Assembly (NCBI RefSeq): GCF_000003195.3
Contig: NC_012873.2
Coordinates: 8,951,894 to 9,015,893 of the forward strand
From: Sorghum bicolor
Taxonomy: Eukaryota > Streptophyta > Magnoliopsida > Poales > Poaceae
Direction of reading: 5' to 3'
DNA: 64,000 nucleotides
The notes beneath the pieces are model-generated. The model ran no database searches, was not told the origin of the DNA, and saw nothing but the letters and a program-made list of their open reading frames with translations. The position numbers were made by a program, and so were the translations under genes. Below, piece after piece: positions 10,001 through 21,736 of the stretch. Position 1 is the first letter of the stretch, and the number at the start of each line of letters is the position of its first letter.

Positions 10001-11638
10001 TAATGGAAAATCTTGAAACATTGACAAATCTGCAAGAACTGTGGTTGGGAAGAAATCGAATTCGAGCTGTCAACTTGTGTGGTTTGAAGCTAATTAAGAA
10101 GATAAGTTTGCAAAGCAACAGATTGACTTCAATGGATGGGTTTCAGGTACTCTATCATAACTTCCTTGTTCGCCTGTTGTAGTTGCTGCATGGTAATATA
10201 TCTGTTTTGGAATTCAGGAATGTACTGCGTTAGAGGAGCTGTACCTCAGCCATAATGGAATTCAAAAGATGGAAGGCCTCTCTACCTTGCAGAACCTCCG
10301 CATTTTGGATGTTTCATCTAACAAGCTAACCACTATAGAAAATATTGAAACCTTAACCAGGTAAATGATACCATCTGTCTGATAGCTTTTTCTTCTCAGA
10401 GTAACAAGATAAGTAGAAACAGCTATTCTAAGAATATAAGCAGCTGGAGAAAATGGCTATTTCTTTCTCTTCTTTATCATGTGAACTTGCTATATAGGCT
10501 GGAGGACCTGTGGTTGAATGACAACCAAATACCATCTCTAGATGGGATAGAGACTGCTTTGGCTGGTTCGCGGGAGAAGTTGACGACAATATATCTTGAA
10601 CGAAATCCCTGTGTAAGTATTTCATAACTTGTATATATAATCCTTGATATTTCTATATAGATGGGAAAAAGAGCCAAGATTCATATCATATGCGCTCAAC
10701 ATATTTGCAGTTTATTATGGTTAAGCTGTTGCCATCCATTGCTGTGTGCCTTGTTGCTAGAGTACATTTTTTTTTTTTTGTAAATTAATGTTGCTAGTTT
10801 GCTTTTACAAGTTCCCTATTGTTGATGCTGATACTTGATAGTCTCTCAATTTTTTTTTTTTGCCAAAATTAAACTGTTTGCTGTGTATTGTAAAAAGTAA
10901 CACTATTGATTAGTGAAGTCTTGAGAAGCGTCTTCCAAAACTCAGTGGTGTGAATTCCAAAGTGGAAAAAAAAACTAACTATAAGTTATTACCTTTTGTT
11001 TTTGGCTATCTTGAGTGAGCTATAGGCTAAGATAGCTAGTACAAGCTCTGCTCTCAGTCAGTTTGAAAAAAGAAACTCTGCTCAGAATCAGTTTGGAAAA
11101 AAAAACTCCACTGAATCAAGGTACTTATAAAGCTGGGACTTTAATGACTGTTGCTTCCATTGATTGTGGTTACTGGGTAATTTGGACCCTTGTACTCTTG
11201 CAGTATCTTTGCTGTGTTACTTGAGATGTTGACCCATCGTTAGTTTTGCATGGGTCAGGTGCTACTCATTGTACCATTTATTTGATGTGTTATACAATTT
11301 TGAAATTTTCAGCGCAAGTTATTGAATGAAACAGGAAATAAACAATAAAGGTATTAGTGAGAAGGAAGTCACATGCACTAAAGTTTTCTTATATACCATG
11401 AAAATATCTGCTATCAGAGAAATGCGACAAAATTGATGTCTAATTGTACAATATTTTGTGTTCCAGGGTACTACCATGATACTCTGATAGGACCCCTGTG
11501 GAATTTGTTCCCTCTTTCCGATGAGCTTACCCTCGTCTGTTTCCCCCTTTGTTGCAGGCAAAAACTCCAGAGTACTCATCGACATTGAAGAAAATATTTC
11601 CAAAACTCGAGCAAATCGATTCAGATATCATAGCATGA
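7063..11638 (+). CDS. Leucine-rich-repeat protein, PP1 regulatory subunit 7 / SDS22 type
   Basis: Six coding exons, all with GT-AG borders and consistent phase: 7063-7380, 9589-9819, 10000-10146, 10218-10360, 10498-10612 and 11558-11638, giving 344 residues. After a charged N-terminus (1-35) the protein is a solenoid of roughly 22-residue leucine-rich repeats of the SDS22 subtype: LYLDLTSYQLHDLSEVEIPP, then ANRLSSVDPRIGQLPRLRKL, and so on to LEDLWLNDNQIPSLDGIE. It ends with a cap containing TIYLERNPC and KTPEYSSTLKKIFPKLEQID, matching the conserved C-terminal cap of PPP1R7. Such proteins bind and regulate the catalytic subunit of type-1 protein phosphatase in nucleus and cytosol. Length agrees with plant homologues (about 320-345). 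The start is the only in-frame ATG before the first repeat. Intron 1 (2.2 kb) contains a LINE remnant. Confidence 0.88.
8202..9400 (-). pseudogene. 5-prime-truncated LINE (L1-type) remnant in intron 1
   Basis: Read on the minus strand, this intron segment encodes pieces of a plant LINE ORF2 C-terminus. Around 9400-9160 are relics of the reverse transcriptase end. At 9159-8905 is the zinc-binding reverse-transcriptase region with DRTDTAVW-like text (TERTDTAVWMLEKSSN) and LRMKDIWETKLN. This is followed, in a shifted frame, by the CSLCGK / DHLLF-like Cys-His segment near 8830-8870, and then WALWRTRNDLVF at about 8640. The 3-prime end has a poly(A)-like tract (T-rich on +, 8202-8214). Frameshifts and stops break it repeatedly. 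Truncation at the 5-prime end plus a tail is the usual product of target-primed reverse transcription. It lies antisense to the host gene. The right boundary is approximate. Confidence 0.7.
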
Positions 11639-12632
11639 AAGCTAGCTAATCATTGCACAGATACTAAGGCGAAGTAAGGCTTGGGGTTTTCCAGAGAAGT
11701 CATTAGCAGCAATCAAGTTGTGGACGAATAATAGACATTATTTGATCATCAAAGGTGTAGGCGTTGTGGTGCTAGTTATTTAATGGTTGCACCTGTTTGT
11801 GGCCAACGATTTTTCATTGCCAACTCTGCTCCGTGTTCAGAAGGAGACGTTGGTTAGGAGTTTCCAGGCCTTGAGCCCCTATGAGCTGAACCAAATAATC
11901 AACGGTAGATGTTTGAACATCAGAAGAGGTGTAGCTGGATTGCCATAGGATCCATATCCATGTTGCTACTTTTATTAAAATGTTGCAATTCCTTTCCCTG
12001 TAGATTTAGTGTCGGTTTTTTGTTACAAATGATGAGGCTAGGAACAGCTAGCATCTTATTTCTGTAAGCTATGAATGTATGTGCGTTGCATACCAAACTT
12101 GCAAGGCTTGTAATAAGCACATGGTTTGCAGCCTGTTAACCTATCGAGAACCGAAATTATCTTCTCTTTGGAGTTTTATTTTATTTTATTATAGTCGACC
12201 GATTTTCTGTGCACGAAACCTCGAATTACGAAAGTGCACAGAAAGCCAAATTCCCTTTGCGGGTCTGTCAAATGTTACATATAATATAGTGGGCCTTTTG
12301 AGCCCGGCCTTTTAGGCTTTTATTTACGCTCTAGTAAACCAGGTCGTGATTTTGGAATTGGAACTGCCATTTCAAAGTTTGGAACTGCCGCCGCGCCATT
12401 CAGTCCGACGCCACGTTCTCCTCCTCCCCCGTTGCACGTCCGCTCCTCCTCCGCGCGAGTTGACGGAACCGCCAGCGCCCACCACCACCACCACACCAAT
12501 GGCCGCCAGTTCCAGTCGAGTCTACTACTACCGTACGTCCCCTCTCTATATCACCACCAAGGCCGGCCGCCGCTCCTTCTCTCCGATTCATATCTTCTTG
12601 TTCCAATAGAAAGAAGGACAACCACCAAGGCC
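11639..12632. other. 3-prime flank of the SDS22-like gene and promoter of the phytocyanin gene
   Basis: 11639 to about 12100 looks like the 3-prime untranslated region and downstream flank of the preceding gene. From about 12380 the sequence turns GC- and pyrimidine-rich; a CTATATC motif at about 12546-12551, some 86 bases before the ATG at 12633, is a candidate TATA element. No further gene is supported. Confidence 0.4.
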
Positions 12633-13375
12633 ATGGCTGCAGCGACGACGATGACGTCTCGCCGCCTCTTCGCGCTCGCCGCCGCCGTCTACGTCCTCGC
12701 CGTCTGCTGCCTCGAGCGCCCCGCAGTGGCGGCGGCGCCGCAGGGGAAGCAGTACAGGGTCGGCGGTGAGGACGGGTGGCGCGTGCCGCCGCCGCCGCCG
12801 CCGGAGAACAAGGACAGGTACTACGACACCTGGGCCTCCAACATCACCTTCTACGTCGGCGACACCCTCGGTACGTAACGCACGCGCCAAATCGCATGCA
12901 TGCTCATCGACCGGATGCAACTTGCGCCGCTCATGCATTTCTCTCGTTTCCGCCGGCGGCGGCAGAGTTCGTGTACAAGAACGACTCGGTGCTGAGGGTG
13001 TCCAAGGCGGGGTACTACCACTGCAACGAGACGGCGGCCGACGCGGCGCCGCGCGACGGCCGGACCGTCTTCCTCCTCGACGGCCCCGGGTTCGCCTACT
13101 TCGCCAGCGCCGACCTCGCCCACTGCGCCATGGAGGAGCGCCTCGCGGTCAGCGTCCTCGCTGCCGGCAGCCTGCCGGCGCCCGCGCCGTCCCCGTCGTC
13201 GTCGTCGTCGTCGTCGTCCTCGGCGCCCGGGCCGTGGTCCTGGGTGCTGTCGCCGTCGCCGTCGCCGTCCGGTGAGCACTCCGCCGCTGCTGCGCTGCCG
13301 GTCGTCGCGGCTTCCTCTGCTCACGCCGTCGTCCTCGTGGTGGCCGTCGCGCTGCTGGCAGCCGGTTTCGTTTGA
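12633..13375 (+). CDS. Early nodulin-like protein (phytocyanin domain, GPI-anchor type)
   Basis: Two exons, 12633-12870 and 12966-13375, with GT-AG borders and phase-1 joining (GAG codon split); 215 residues. Residues 1-35 are a signal peptide. The plastocyanin-like domain is about 37-145 (QYRVGGEDGWRVP, YDTWASNITFYVGDTLEF). C99 and C133 are in place for the domain's disulfide. The copper Cys position falls in YFASADLAHC, where it is replaced; the first His ligand and the Gln/Met ligand are also missing, so no type-1 copper site is expected, as in other ENODLs. Potential N-glycosylation sites are N70, N85 and N100. A Pro/Ser-rich arabinogalactan-like linker (about 150-190, including a Ser run from a TCG microsatellite) precedes a hydrophobic tail (about 190-215) that fits a GPI signal. 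Such proteins sit on the outer face of the plasma membrane. Unusual: a six-proline insertion (52-57) after GGEDGWRV. Confidence 0.85.
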
Positions 13376-15345
13376 TTTCAGCAATCGTATCGCAGTGTCT
13401 CTGTGTGTTATTCGGTGTTTAGGCATGCATGCATTATTGTGCATGATCATCAGTACGTAGTTTGAATCTTATTAAGAGTGCCATCGCATGTGTGTGCTGT
13501 GTCGTATCGTCAAATATTGTTCATGTTCATTAGGTTGCTGATGATGATGTTGGACTCTTTTAATGTCGTGATGTATCGTAGGTTTCGTTTCCAATGCCAG
13601 TACCATTATTAATTAATTAGAAGTTTGTCTCTGGATTCGGATTATGTGCATGCATGAATAATCATGATGCATCGCATCGCATGTGTTGTCAAATGTGCAC
13701 GGGCATGCAGTTTGCTCAGTGTTTCAGGGGTTATTATATGTTTGGTTCTATGATACTACACATGGTCTCTCGCATCATCTCGCATGGTCTAGGTGAATTG
13801 GGAAATGAAAATGTGGTTTTGTTGAACTAATTAAGTAGTAGAAGTTTCAGTCAAAGATAATGAAGAGCAAACTCTGTTTATCAATGGGACGGGAGGAGCA
13901 GGCTTACAGGGTAAACACATTTGGACCAAACAAACTTTTCTGTTGGCCTCTGTTATATACTCAAAGCCCGGCCCAAAGAACACACGAAACTCTTGGTTAG
14001 GAGGCCCGCCCTAAAGTCTTATGGGCCTGTAGACAGTTGGGGCCGAGAAAACCTAGCCCAGTTGTTTTTCATCATCTCAAAAAAAAAAAACTTAAACAAA
14101 CTTAGGCCTCGTTTGTTTGACTGGGAATGAGCCCAATTTACAAAAGCTTTCATTGTCGGATTAATTCCTAGCGTCCTAAAGCCTCAACCGAATGAGCCCT
14201 TAAGCTTTTTGGGTTGATTCCAACATATGGCTAGGTTTTGCGGGAGGGCAAGAGGAGGTGGCGGCTAGTAGGACTTTAGGGTGGTCAAAGTCCTTACTCA
14301 TCCCCCACCTCCTCATATATATAGACTCCGCTAAAAAGTTTCTATCTTATATAGTCATTATGTTTCTAGTGGATCAATGTCTTATTTTGGTCCATGCATG
14401 AATTCAATCCAAAGTGTGCCTCTTAGGCACATCGTCAAATCACCAATATAGGCAATGCATATTAGCACAAACCGATGTGGGCACACAAAATGAATTTTTT
14501 CACCTCCCATTACTATGGATGATTTGTACATTCACCTTCCTTTTTTAAGGGCACTTTATATAGTAAACCGTCTAGAAATATTTTTCCACACTATAGCCTT
14601 TGTACCTCCCCTACAATCGATTTCTAAAAGCAGTTGCCTTAATAAAACCATCTCCTAAAAATCTACCTATTTGTAGGAGCGGTTGACATAAAACAACCAT
14701 ATCTACAAACCATATTTTTAGATAGGGTTTCTTATGCAAATCACACCTGAAAAATAGGTGGATTTTTAGGGGTAGCTGACTAAGTCTCAATTTTCAATGA
14801 TGGTTGACAACCATCCACGTAAATAGTTGTTGAGAAATTAAATAAATTCATAACTTTTTCAAATGAGCATGATGAAGAGAAACTTTACATTGACATGTAG
14901 ACGTCAACAAGATCAAAAACTTTTTAGTTGATGACATTTTTATTTGAGTTTGTTTATAGAAGCCTAAATATAAGTATGTTTTAATTCTCACAATTTGAAA
15001 TTGTTCAAACAACCTAGGATGAAAAGATTAGCTGTACTAAAATTATAGTACCCGGTGAGATCTAAAACTTTAAAGTTAAAAATTTGATTTATTTAAGAAA
15101 GATTTAAGACACTACTACATAGAGGTCATGGGTTTTCAATACTCGAGAGAGCAGTAACCGAAATTTGTGCAACAAATGTGGTACTAGCTCTGTCCCAGAT
15201 TTTTTTTGTCCAATATAAATAAAATAAACAAACATAATTTTACTAAACGCGGTTGCCGATGCAGGATAATCAAAATACGAAGATAGATATTGTATAAACT
15301 GTGGTATAAGCTCTAATACAAACAAGCAGCACATGCATTGTCATA
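13376..15345. other. Intergenic DNA without a supported gene
   Basis: The first 250 bases are the probable 3-prime region of the phytocyanin gene. At about 14105 GGCCTCGTTTGTTTGACTG begins what may be another small TIR element, ending unclearly. Sequence from about 14480 to 15060 (TTTCTAAAAGCAGTTG, TGTAGGAGCGGTTG and later ACTTTTTCAAATGAGCATG) has the look of CACTA-type transposon interior, but no pair of ends was found. Confidence 0.35.
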
Positions 15346-15580
15346 CTCACTCCATCCCAAATTAACTGTCGTTTTAGGTTTCTATACCATAAGTTTGACT
15401 ATATTTATAAAAAAATACGTGTCATATTTATATCTTTAAATAAATTTGTTAGAAAAATCTAAATTTTAAATTTTTTCTGATGATACTAATTTTAGACCAT
15501 AAATATTAATATTTTTAAAATATATTTAGTTAAAGTTATTTTTTGGAAAGAAAAATAACAATTATCTTGAGATGGAGGAG
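15346..15580. mobile_element. Stowaway-like (Tc1/Mariner) MITE
   Basis: About 235 bp, flanked by TA on the left. It begins CTCACTCCATCCCAAATTA and ends TTATCTTGAGATGGAGGAG, the degenerate inverted ends of the common grass Stowaway-type element (CTCCCTCCGTCCC family). The interior is AT-rich and non-coding. Confidence 0.65.
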
Positions 15581-15906
15581 CACGGGTGGTGTTTAGGCAG
15601 CCATCGATCTTCCGTCCCCTTCATGACATTTTTGACACTTTGCTAGGCTTTTCCGAGGCAGGACGGTCTGGGTGGGCCCATGCCCCTACGGGACCCTATG
15701 ACGTGTGCGTGCCTGATTTCAACTGGCTGAAAATTGTGTCCAACCTACCTAGCAGCCTAGGGCTTCTCCTTTCCCTTTCGATCCTACTGGTATATAGTAC
15801 ACTACTCGAATCTCATGCATGATTGATGAGATCAAGATTTGTTTGAAGAGTTTGGTAACATGGGATTGGGGGATACTACTGAGGATATATAATTATGTGT
15901 TATGTA
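15581..15906. other. Short unique stretch between MITEs
   Basis: Nothing recognisable; a short open frame over 15586-15822 has no domain. Confidence 0.35.
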
Positions 15907-16500
15907 CTAACTCTTCCTGTTCTAAATTGCAAGTCGTAATGGCTTTAGATATAATATATAACTTTACTGTATATTTAGGTTTAGAACTTTAGATACAATA
16001 TAATGCATAATATATATATAAAGATTAATGTTGAAATATCATGGGCCAATTGTTAGCTAGCTAATTTTAGGTCAAATTAGCTCTAGTGCATCTAAATAAG
16101 AGCAACTCCAACAGCTTGGTTATTCTTATTGTGGAGACTATTTTAGAATTTGCATAACAAAAAAATAGGCTCTATGTGCTATCTGATTTTGTAAAATAGC
16201 AAGGCTATTGTATACCTCTTCTTTTTTTAAAATTTTTCTATTTTATAAAATGGCTAAACAATAGAATTTGACTACTAGTTTTAGCCCAAGCTCTTGGAGT
16301 TGCTCTAAAGGTGGGCTAATTTTTTAGCTAAGTTTCCCACTAGTCGTTACCCAACTAACTAGCCAATCATAATTAATTTAGGTTATAATTTTTTAGCACA
16401 ACTAGCTATGTGTATCTAAACGTGACAAGTGTATAACAAAAACTGTGTGTCGTTTAGAAAAAATAAGAACAACGTAGACATATGTTTAGAGGGATGGAGT
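15907..16500. mobile_element. Stowaway-like MITE split by later insertions
   Basis: The left half (from CTCTTCCTGTTCTAAATTGC, about 15911-16020) and the right half (from about 16430 to GAGGGATGGAGTATA near 16501) fit the two ends of one Stowaway-type element. They are separated by about 400 bp that contains other TIR sequence: GGGCCAATTGTTAGCTAGC on the left and ACAACTAGCTATGTG on the right, flanking a third element at 16099-16306. The nesting order is inferred from the interrupted ends. Confidence 0.5.
16099..16306. mobile_element. 208-bp MITE with AGAGCAACTCCAA ends
   Basis: AGAGCAACTCCAACAGCTTGG at the left is matched by CCAAGCTCTTGGAGTTGCTCT at the right, an inverted repeat of about 21 bases with a single mismatch. 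The interior is AT-rich and non-coding. It is the innermost member of the 15907-16500 nest. No clear target duplication was seen, so the superfamily is open. Confidence 0.75.
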
Positions 16501-16559
16501 ATATCTAACTAGCTATTTTTCCACTAAGATTAGAAACAATCTTTTATCATATAGGCCCA

Positions 16560-16776
16560 CCTTAAAAACCAAAAACTTTTCAAGATTACCCGTCACATCG
16601 AATCTTGCGGCACATGCATGAAGTATTAAATATAGATGAAAACAAAAACTAATTGCACAGTTTGTCGAGATGAATTTTTTGAGTCTAGTTACTCTATGAT
16701 TGGACAATTTTAGTCAAATAAAAACGAAAACGCTACAGTACCTCAACCCAAAAAATTTTGGGAACTAAACAAGGCC
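16560..16776. mobile_element. MITE, GGCCTTGTTTAGTT family, copy 2
   Basis: Shares the interior of copy 1 (AAAAACCAAAAACTTTTCAAG, CGTCACATCGAATCTTGCGG) and ends GGAACTAAACAAGGCC. The left terminus is damaged (no TTTAGTT), so this copy is partly eroded. Confidence 0.7.
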
Positions 16777-16792
16777 ATGTGTATGTTATGCG

Positions 16793-17478
16793 TAAAGATG
16801 GCAATGGGTAATTACCCACCGGGTTATAGCTGCCCATACCCTTACCCACGAGGAAATATTTTACCCACTAATTTACCCATATCTATGCGCGGGTAAGAAT
16901 TCTTTCCCATACCCTTACCCATGCGGGTAACGGGTACCCATGGGTTATCCTTACCCATGGATCTAAAAATGTTTGCAATATCAAAATTACATGTGTTAAT
17001 ATATCAGACTCCCATTTCAGCCAAAGAATCAGTAACAAATTAATCAAATAAACTAGTCATAAAAACACATAATCAAAATAGTCTGATATAAAATTTGTCA
17101 TCTGAAGTCACGAGAAATGGGGGCAGCGGCGTCCGGAGTCGCGGCAACTCGCGGTCGCAGTCTCTGCGGCAAGGGGGAGCGCAGGAGGGGAGGGAGGAAG
17201 TGGGATGGGGAGGTGAAAACCTAGGATTGCGTTATATACATTTTACTGGGCTTGAGCTGTGTGGTGGTAATTTTAACCCATGATTCATAGAGTTAGGTCG
17301 GGTTTAATTTACCCATGGGTTAAAGGGTATGGGCAATGCAGCCCCATACCCTTACCCGCTTTACCCGCTGGGTAAGACTTTTGTCCCATCTACTTACCCA
17401 TGGGTGAAAAAATTAGCCATACCCTTGCCCTAATAGGGTTTTTACCCATCGGGTTTCGGGTAGAAATTGCCATCTTTA
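16793..17478. mobile_element. Non-autonomous hAT element, 686 bp, 8-bp TSD GTTATGCG
   Basis: Perfect 13-bp terminal inverted repeats, TAAAGATGGCAAT (16793-16805) and ATTGCCATCTTTA (17466-17478), are flanked by a perfect 8-bp direct duplication GTTATGCG (16785-16792 and 17479-17486). Eight-base duplications and short TIRs define hAT elements. Both subterminal regions are packed with ACCCATGGGTAA / TACCCATG motifs in both orientations, probably transposase-binding sites. A GC-rich central piece (about 17100-17215) is unlike the rest and may be captured DNA. No transposase is encoded, so movement would need a transposase in trans. Confidence 0.9.
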
Positions 17479-17486
17479 GTTATGCG

Positions 17487-18351
17487 GTCTGCAAATGTGT
17501 ACTCCATATGTAATGCTGATAATACCTAGGAGGGGATTATCTATTTAGCATAGAAACAAATCAGTCTGACTTATATGACACTTGAATTTCTATTTTTCGA
17601 GTGCTATAGAAGGAAGACTGATTATTTTTTAAGGGAAACACTTTCATCATTTTCAGAGCAGGCGAAATAGACAGAATAACCAGAGAAGAATGAAACACAG
17701 CCTAATCATATATCGCTTTTCATGATCACGAGACAATTAATATATATGTGATATTCTCGGTGGATTTCGTAAGATCGATTGGACTGTTAAATACAGAGCA
17801 TGATTTGTTCTCATCGATAATCATCCACGCTTATATTATTATCATCACTAAATAAATAAGCAAACGTACAAATGATGGGCGCCCGGGTGCATCATGGACA
17901 AGAAGATGATTCTGCGGACGTGGTGACCTGCTGCCTACCCGCTAAACATCCTGGTCATTGAATTAAGGTTAAAACCGTTTGGATGAGACAGCCAGTAATT
18001 AGCCCATATTTTTATACTAAGTAGAAAGCCTAAATATGGGCTAATTCTGGACAAATAAGCTAGAGCGCTAATGAGTGTTAACTGGTGGTAGAGTCCATCA
18101 GCTCTTATTAGCTCATATATAATCTAATTTCATAAAGTGGGCTAATTTTTAGCCCTTAGATCCAATGAAGCCCTTAAGTTGATTTCTAGGCTGTTTTTCC
18201 TCGCCCACGTGTGCACTATGGAGAAACCGGAGGCCGATTCTGCTATTTTCGGCTGGGCAACAGTCCCAAACCGGCTTGGACCGGTTTTTACTGGAGAATG
18301 CACAATTAGCCCAATTTTTTTAACACTTTTCAATTATATTTAATTCTCTAA
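17487..18351. other. Intergenic DNA with a small TIR element
   Basis: At about 17972-18168 a small element begins CGTTTGGATGAGACAGCC, then AATTAGCCCA, and ends TGGGCTAATTTTTAGCCC then TTAGATCCAA. It is the same family as the remnant near position 126 and probably part of the sequence at 36345. No gene is supported. Confidence 0.45.
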
Positions 18352-18863
18352 CGCTACTACACAAAACTTTTCTGAAGGCGAGCAAAATTGATTTACCGAA
18401 GTGGGTATTGGAACCGCCTCGGGACCAAAGGATGACTTTTTCCGAGGTAGTTGGATGCCCGTCTCGGTTAATTAAATTAAAAAAACCTTGGATAAGCTCG
18501 GTGGCCCATCCACAGCCCCGCCAAGCCCATCCACATGCCACCATGGCTGAAGCTCGCCAGATTGACGCATCGGCACAGCCACTCGCTAGATCTGGGCACC
18601 CACTGCCGAATCCGGGCACCAGCTCATCGGTTACTCGCGGCCGGTGCTGGAGGAGGGGGTTGGGCCCACTCACCGCAGCTTCCACATGAGGGAGTAGGCT
18701 CTCGCACGTCGTCGGTGCCGCCCCGCATCATTCACCGTGCTCGACACGCACGCCATCAGCGCTGCCCTGTTTCGCGCCGGCGTCGTGGCCTCGACCCGCC
18801 TTGCCTCGCGCTCCCTTCACTATCGCCAGCACTAGCGCCTGCATGAGAGAGGGGGGAAGGAGG

Positions 18864-21572
18864 TGTAATACCCGATTTTAAGAACAAAATCAGATATGCA
18901 CCATATGTGAGTTTTAGAAGACAAACCTCACATATAGCTACAAATAAGGGGTAATATCAAAGGACAACGCATAAATTATATAGCGTACATAATAAACCAG
19001 AAACAACTTTTGAACAGCAAACCACGGAAGAGAACTCTAAACTTCGGGTGTTAACTTCACTCTACAGGATCCAACTGACTGGTTGATCACAAGCCCAATA
19101 CTTCTCCTGAGGTGTGAGGGAGATAGCAAGAGTGAGTCCAAGACAGACTCCGCAAGTATAACAACTAGATAGTATAGATCCCACGGTCTCATGATCAATG
19201 TGACATAAATAATATAGAGCATTAAACAATAATCAATGAGTTTCTTAACATAACAAGATTCATCACCCTTAATGTAAGAATCTCCAAGGTCGCTCGTAAC
19301 CGTGAGCACGACTAGTATACCAGTTTTAACACTCTGCAGAGGTTGTACATCTTTACCCATGAGTCATGATTTACCCTTTCGCCCGAGGTGATCAGCCTCG
19401 AAACCCACTACCAAGGTCGGTCGGTAGGGATCACTATGAAGTCTTTTAAAGGTTCGTCTAACAAGTTAGGGCCGCTTGGTTCGATAGTCAGTCCGTGTGA
19501 TTCTACCTCGCAGGGGATCCACGGTCTGCTATCCCTCATTTGCGCCACACGGGTAACCTCTAACAAGCTAGAAAAATTACTCATACTTGACTAAAGCCAG
19601 AGCCATCGTAGCCCTCATGGTTGCACTTTCATCCCGGTTATCACTTACGAATAAATCCTCAAGTTGCTAAAAAGTCATTATTATCATTTGTTGCTTTATA
19701 TTAATCTAGTCACAAGATCATAGTCATAGAATTAAAACCCAAATGTTATACTTGCCTTGATCCAATTGCTCCTGCTGGTCCTGCTAGTCTTACTTGCTTC
19801 CAAGACTGTGATCTTGATCACCGAAGTAATGCCCACTGTCTAATCTCGATCATCGATCATCAACATACAAACAATCGGAGACAGACATACACGAAGCAAA
19901 CAAGATTACAATTAGAACAGTACACCAGTAGTAAATAAATTTAAATAAAGGTTTTCCAAAATCATCTACACGCTGCTACGATCACGTCAACGGGAAATTC
20001 ACGGAAAACGGAGTTACGACGTGAAATCTACGCATTAAACGGGACTACAAAGGCTATCTACGGACTTGTATTTAACTAGGAAATCTAGCAGTGGTGAATC
20101 TAGCCAACAAAGGTACCAACGCGAAGCTTATGCAATTATGAAACTAACGCAACTTGAACGGATCGAATCGGAGCTAAAACGGAGAAGATATGAATTTTCT
20201 AAGATTTTATATAGAAAAGTAATTAATTAAATAGAGTCACAAAATTAAAATGTTTCAAATTGTTAAACCAAGTTTACTAACACGTAGATCTCGTGATTAC
20301 TAATCTAACGCAATTTGAACGGGTCAAATCGGAGTTAAAACGAACATTTTATGAGCTAAATGAAATAAGTGGCAAAACTGTAATATCTGAAAACGTATTT
20401 TTAATCTGAGTAAACAATTTTACGCTTTCAATAAACGAAAACGTATTTTGAGAAGACACTTTTGGACTGCGGGTTTTATAACCTGAAACTACAGGGGCTC
20501 TTTAGCAAATTTACCCTCGAAGGGGTACGGGGCGCCCTGGACCGTTGGATTAGAAATCAACGGCGCTGGTTGGTTGGGGGGGAAAGAGGGTGGCGCTGCC
20601 GGCCGGAGACAGGGGGGAACGCGGCGGCGCTCCATGGCCGGCCGGCCAAGCCTCGTCAGAGTTGGGCGCGAGGGGGCTACGGTGCTCGGATTTCAAATCG
20701 GTTTGCACAGGGAGGTAGAGGACGGCGAGGGGAGTCAAGCACCGGGTAAAACGCGGCCGGTGGGAGCGGCTTGCAAGGAGACCGACGGTGGCGGCATGGC
20801 CGGCCCCGTCGGTGCTCTTGGGAAGGTCGCTAGCGGGCGCTGTTTAGCAAGGAAAGGGGTTAGGGAAGAAGAGAAGGATGTAACGCGCTCACCACGATGA
20901 GAATCGGGGACGGAAACGGCTCGAATCGCCGGGCGTCGCGCGGCCGACGATGGCTCTCCGGCAGCGGTTCTTGAAACGCTCAAGGACGAGAGCAGAGGCG
21001 AGAAGAGGGGGAAATGGGGAGGTGGAGATGCTCAGGCGTGCGGAGCTCTTTCAAAAACGTCCGAGGCGCGCGGGGGGGGGGGGGGAGAAGAGGGGGATCG
21101 TGGGGAGCGGGGGGCTGCAGTTTCAGCAGGGAGAGAGGAGGAAATCGGGGGCGGCCGGTTGGAGAAGGTGAAGCTGACAGGCGGGCCCGGCCTGTCAGCG
21201 GGTGAGAGAGAGAGGGGAAGGGGGAGGAGGCCGGCTGGGCCGCGGGCCATGAAGAAGGGGAGGGGGGCGCGGGAGCTAGGCCAAAAGGCCGAAAAGGAGG
21301 GGGGAGAAAGAATTCCATTTTCTTTTTCCTTTTTCATATAAATTTTCAATGCATTTTTCAATTGGATTTTTAGTCAAATTGACATTTTTGTTTTCATAAC
21401 AATCATCACAGTAAAAGTGCACTGGCATGTATGCAACAAAAATGTCATTCTAACCTATATTAAATTTTAATTTCCCAAAATTTTATTATTTTCCTATATT
21501 GAAATGCTCACAAAAATGATTAATTAAACTCAATTCATCTATTTTAAAGAAAGAAAATTTTTGGGTGTTACA
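18864..21572. mobile_element. Solo LTR, 2.7 kb, 5-bp TSD GGAGG, inside the CACTA element
   Basis: Starts TGTAATACCCGATTTTAAG and ends TTTTTGGGTGTTACA, so it has TG...CA termini with a short inverted repeat (TGTAAYACCC). It is flanked by a perfect 5-bp duplication GGAGG (18859-18863 and 21573-21577). There is no gag or pol, no primer site and no second LTR, the signature left by LTR-LTR recombination. The long length and the TGTAA-type start resemble gypsy LTRs elsewhere in this window. Long open frames in the GC-rich part (about 20460-21340) overlap on both strands, have no domain, and are taken as compositional. Confidence 0.8.
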
Positions 21573-21736
21573 GGAGGGGTGGGAGCCATGTCGCCGCTAC
21601 TAGATGAGGTAGCAGGTCTGCCGCACACGCCATCGGCGCTGCCCTACGCCGTACGTCATGCCCGCACTATGGCCCCAACCCGCCTCACTCGCCACGCACG
21701 CGCTGACGCTGCCCCGCCTGCATCGTCAGCCTCACC

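Noticed and set aside
15112..15126. CACTACTACATAGAG as a second CACTA terminus
   Set aside because: No inverted partner and no 3-bp duplication were found on either side, so it may be chance or a lone relic.
20462..21361. GC-rich open frames on both strands inside the 18864-21572 insert
   Set aside because: No domain, mutual overlap on opposite strands, and location within a solo LTR.
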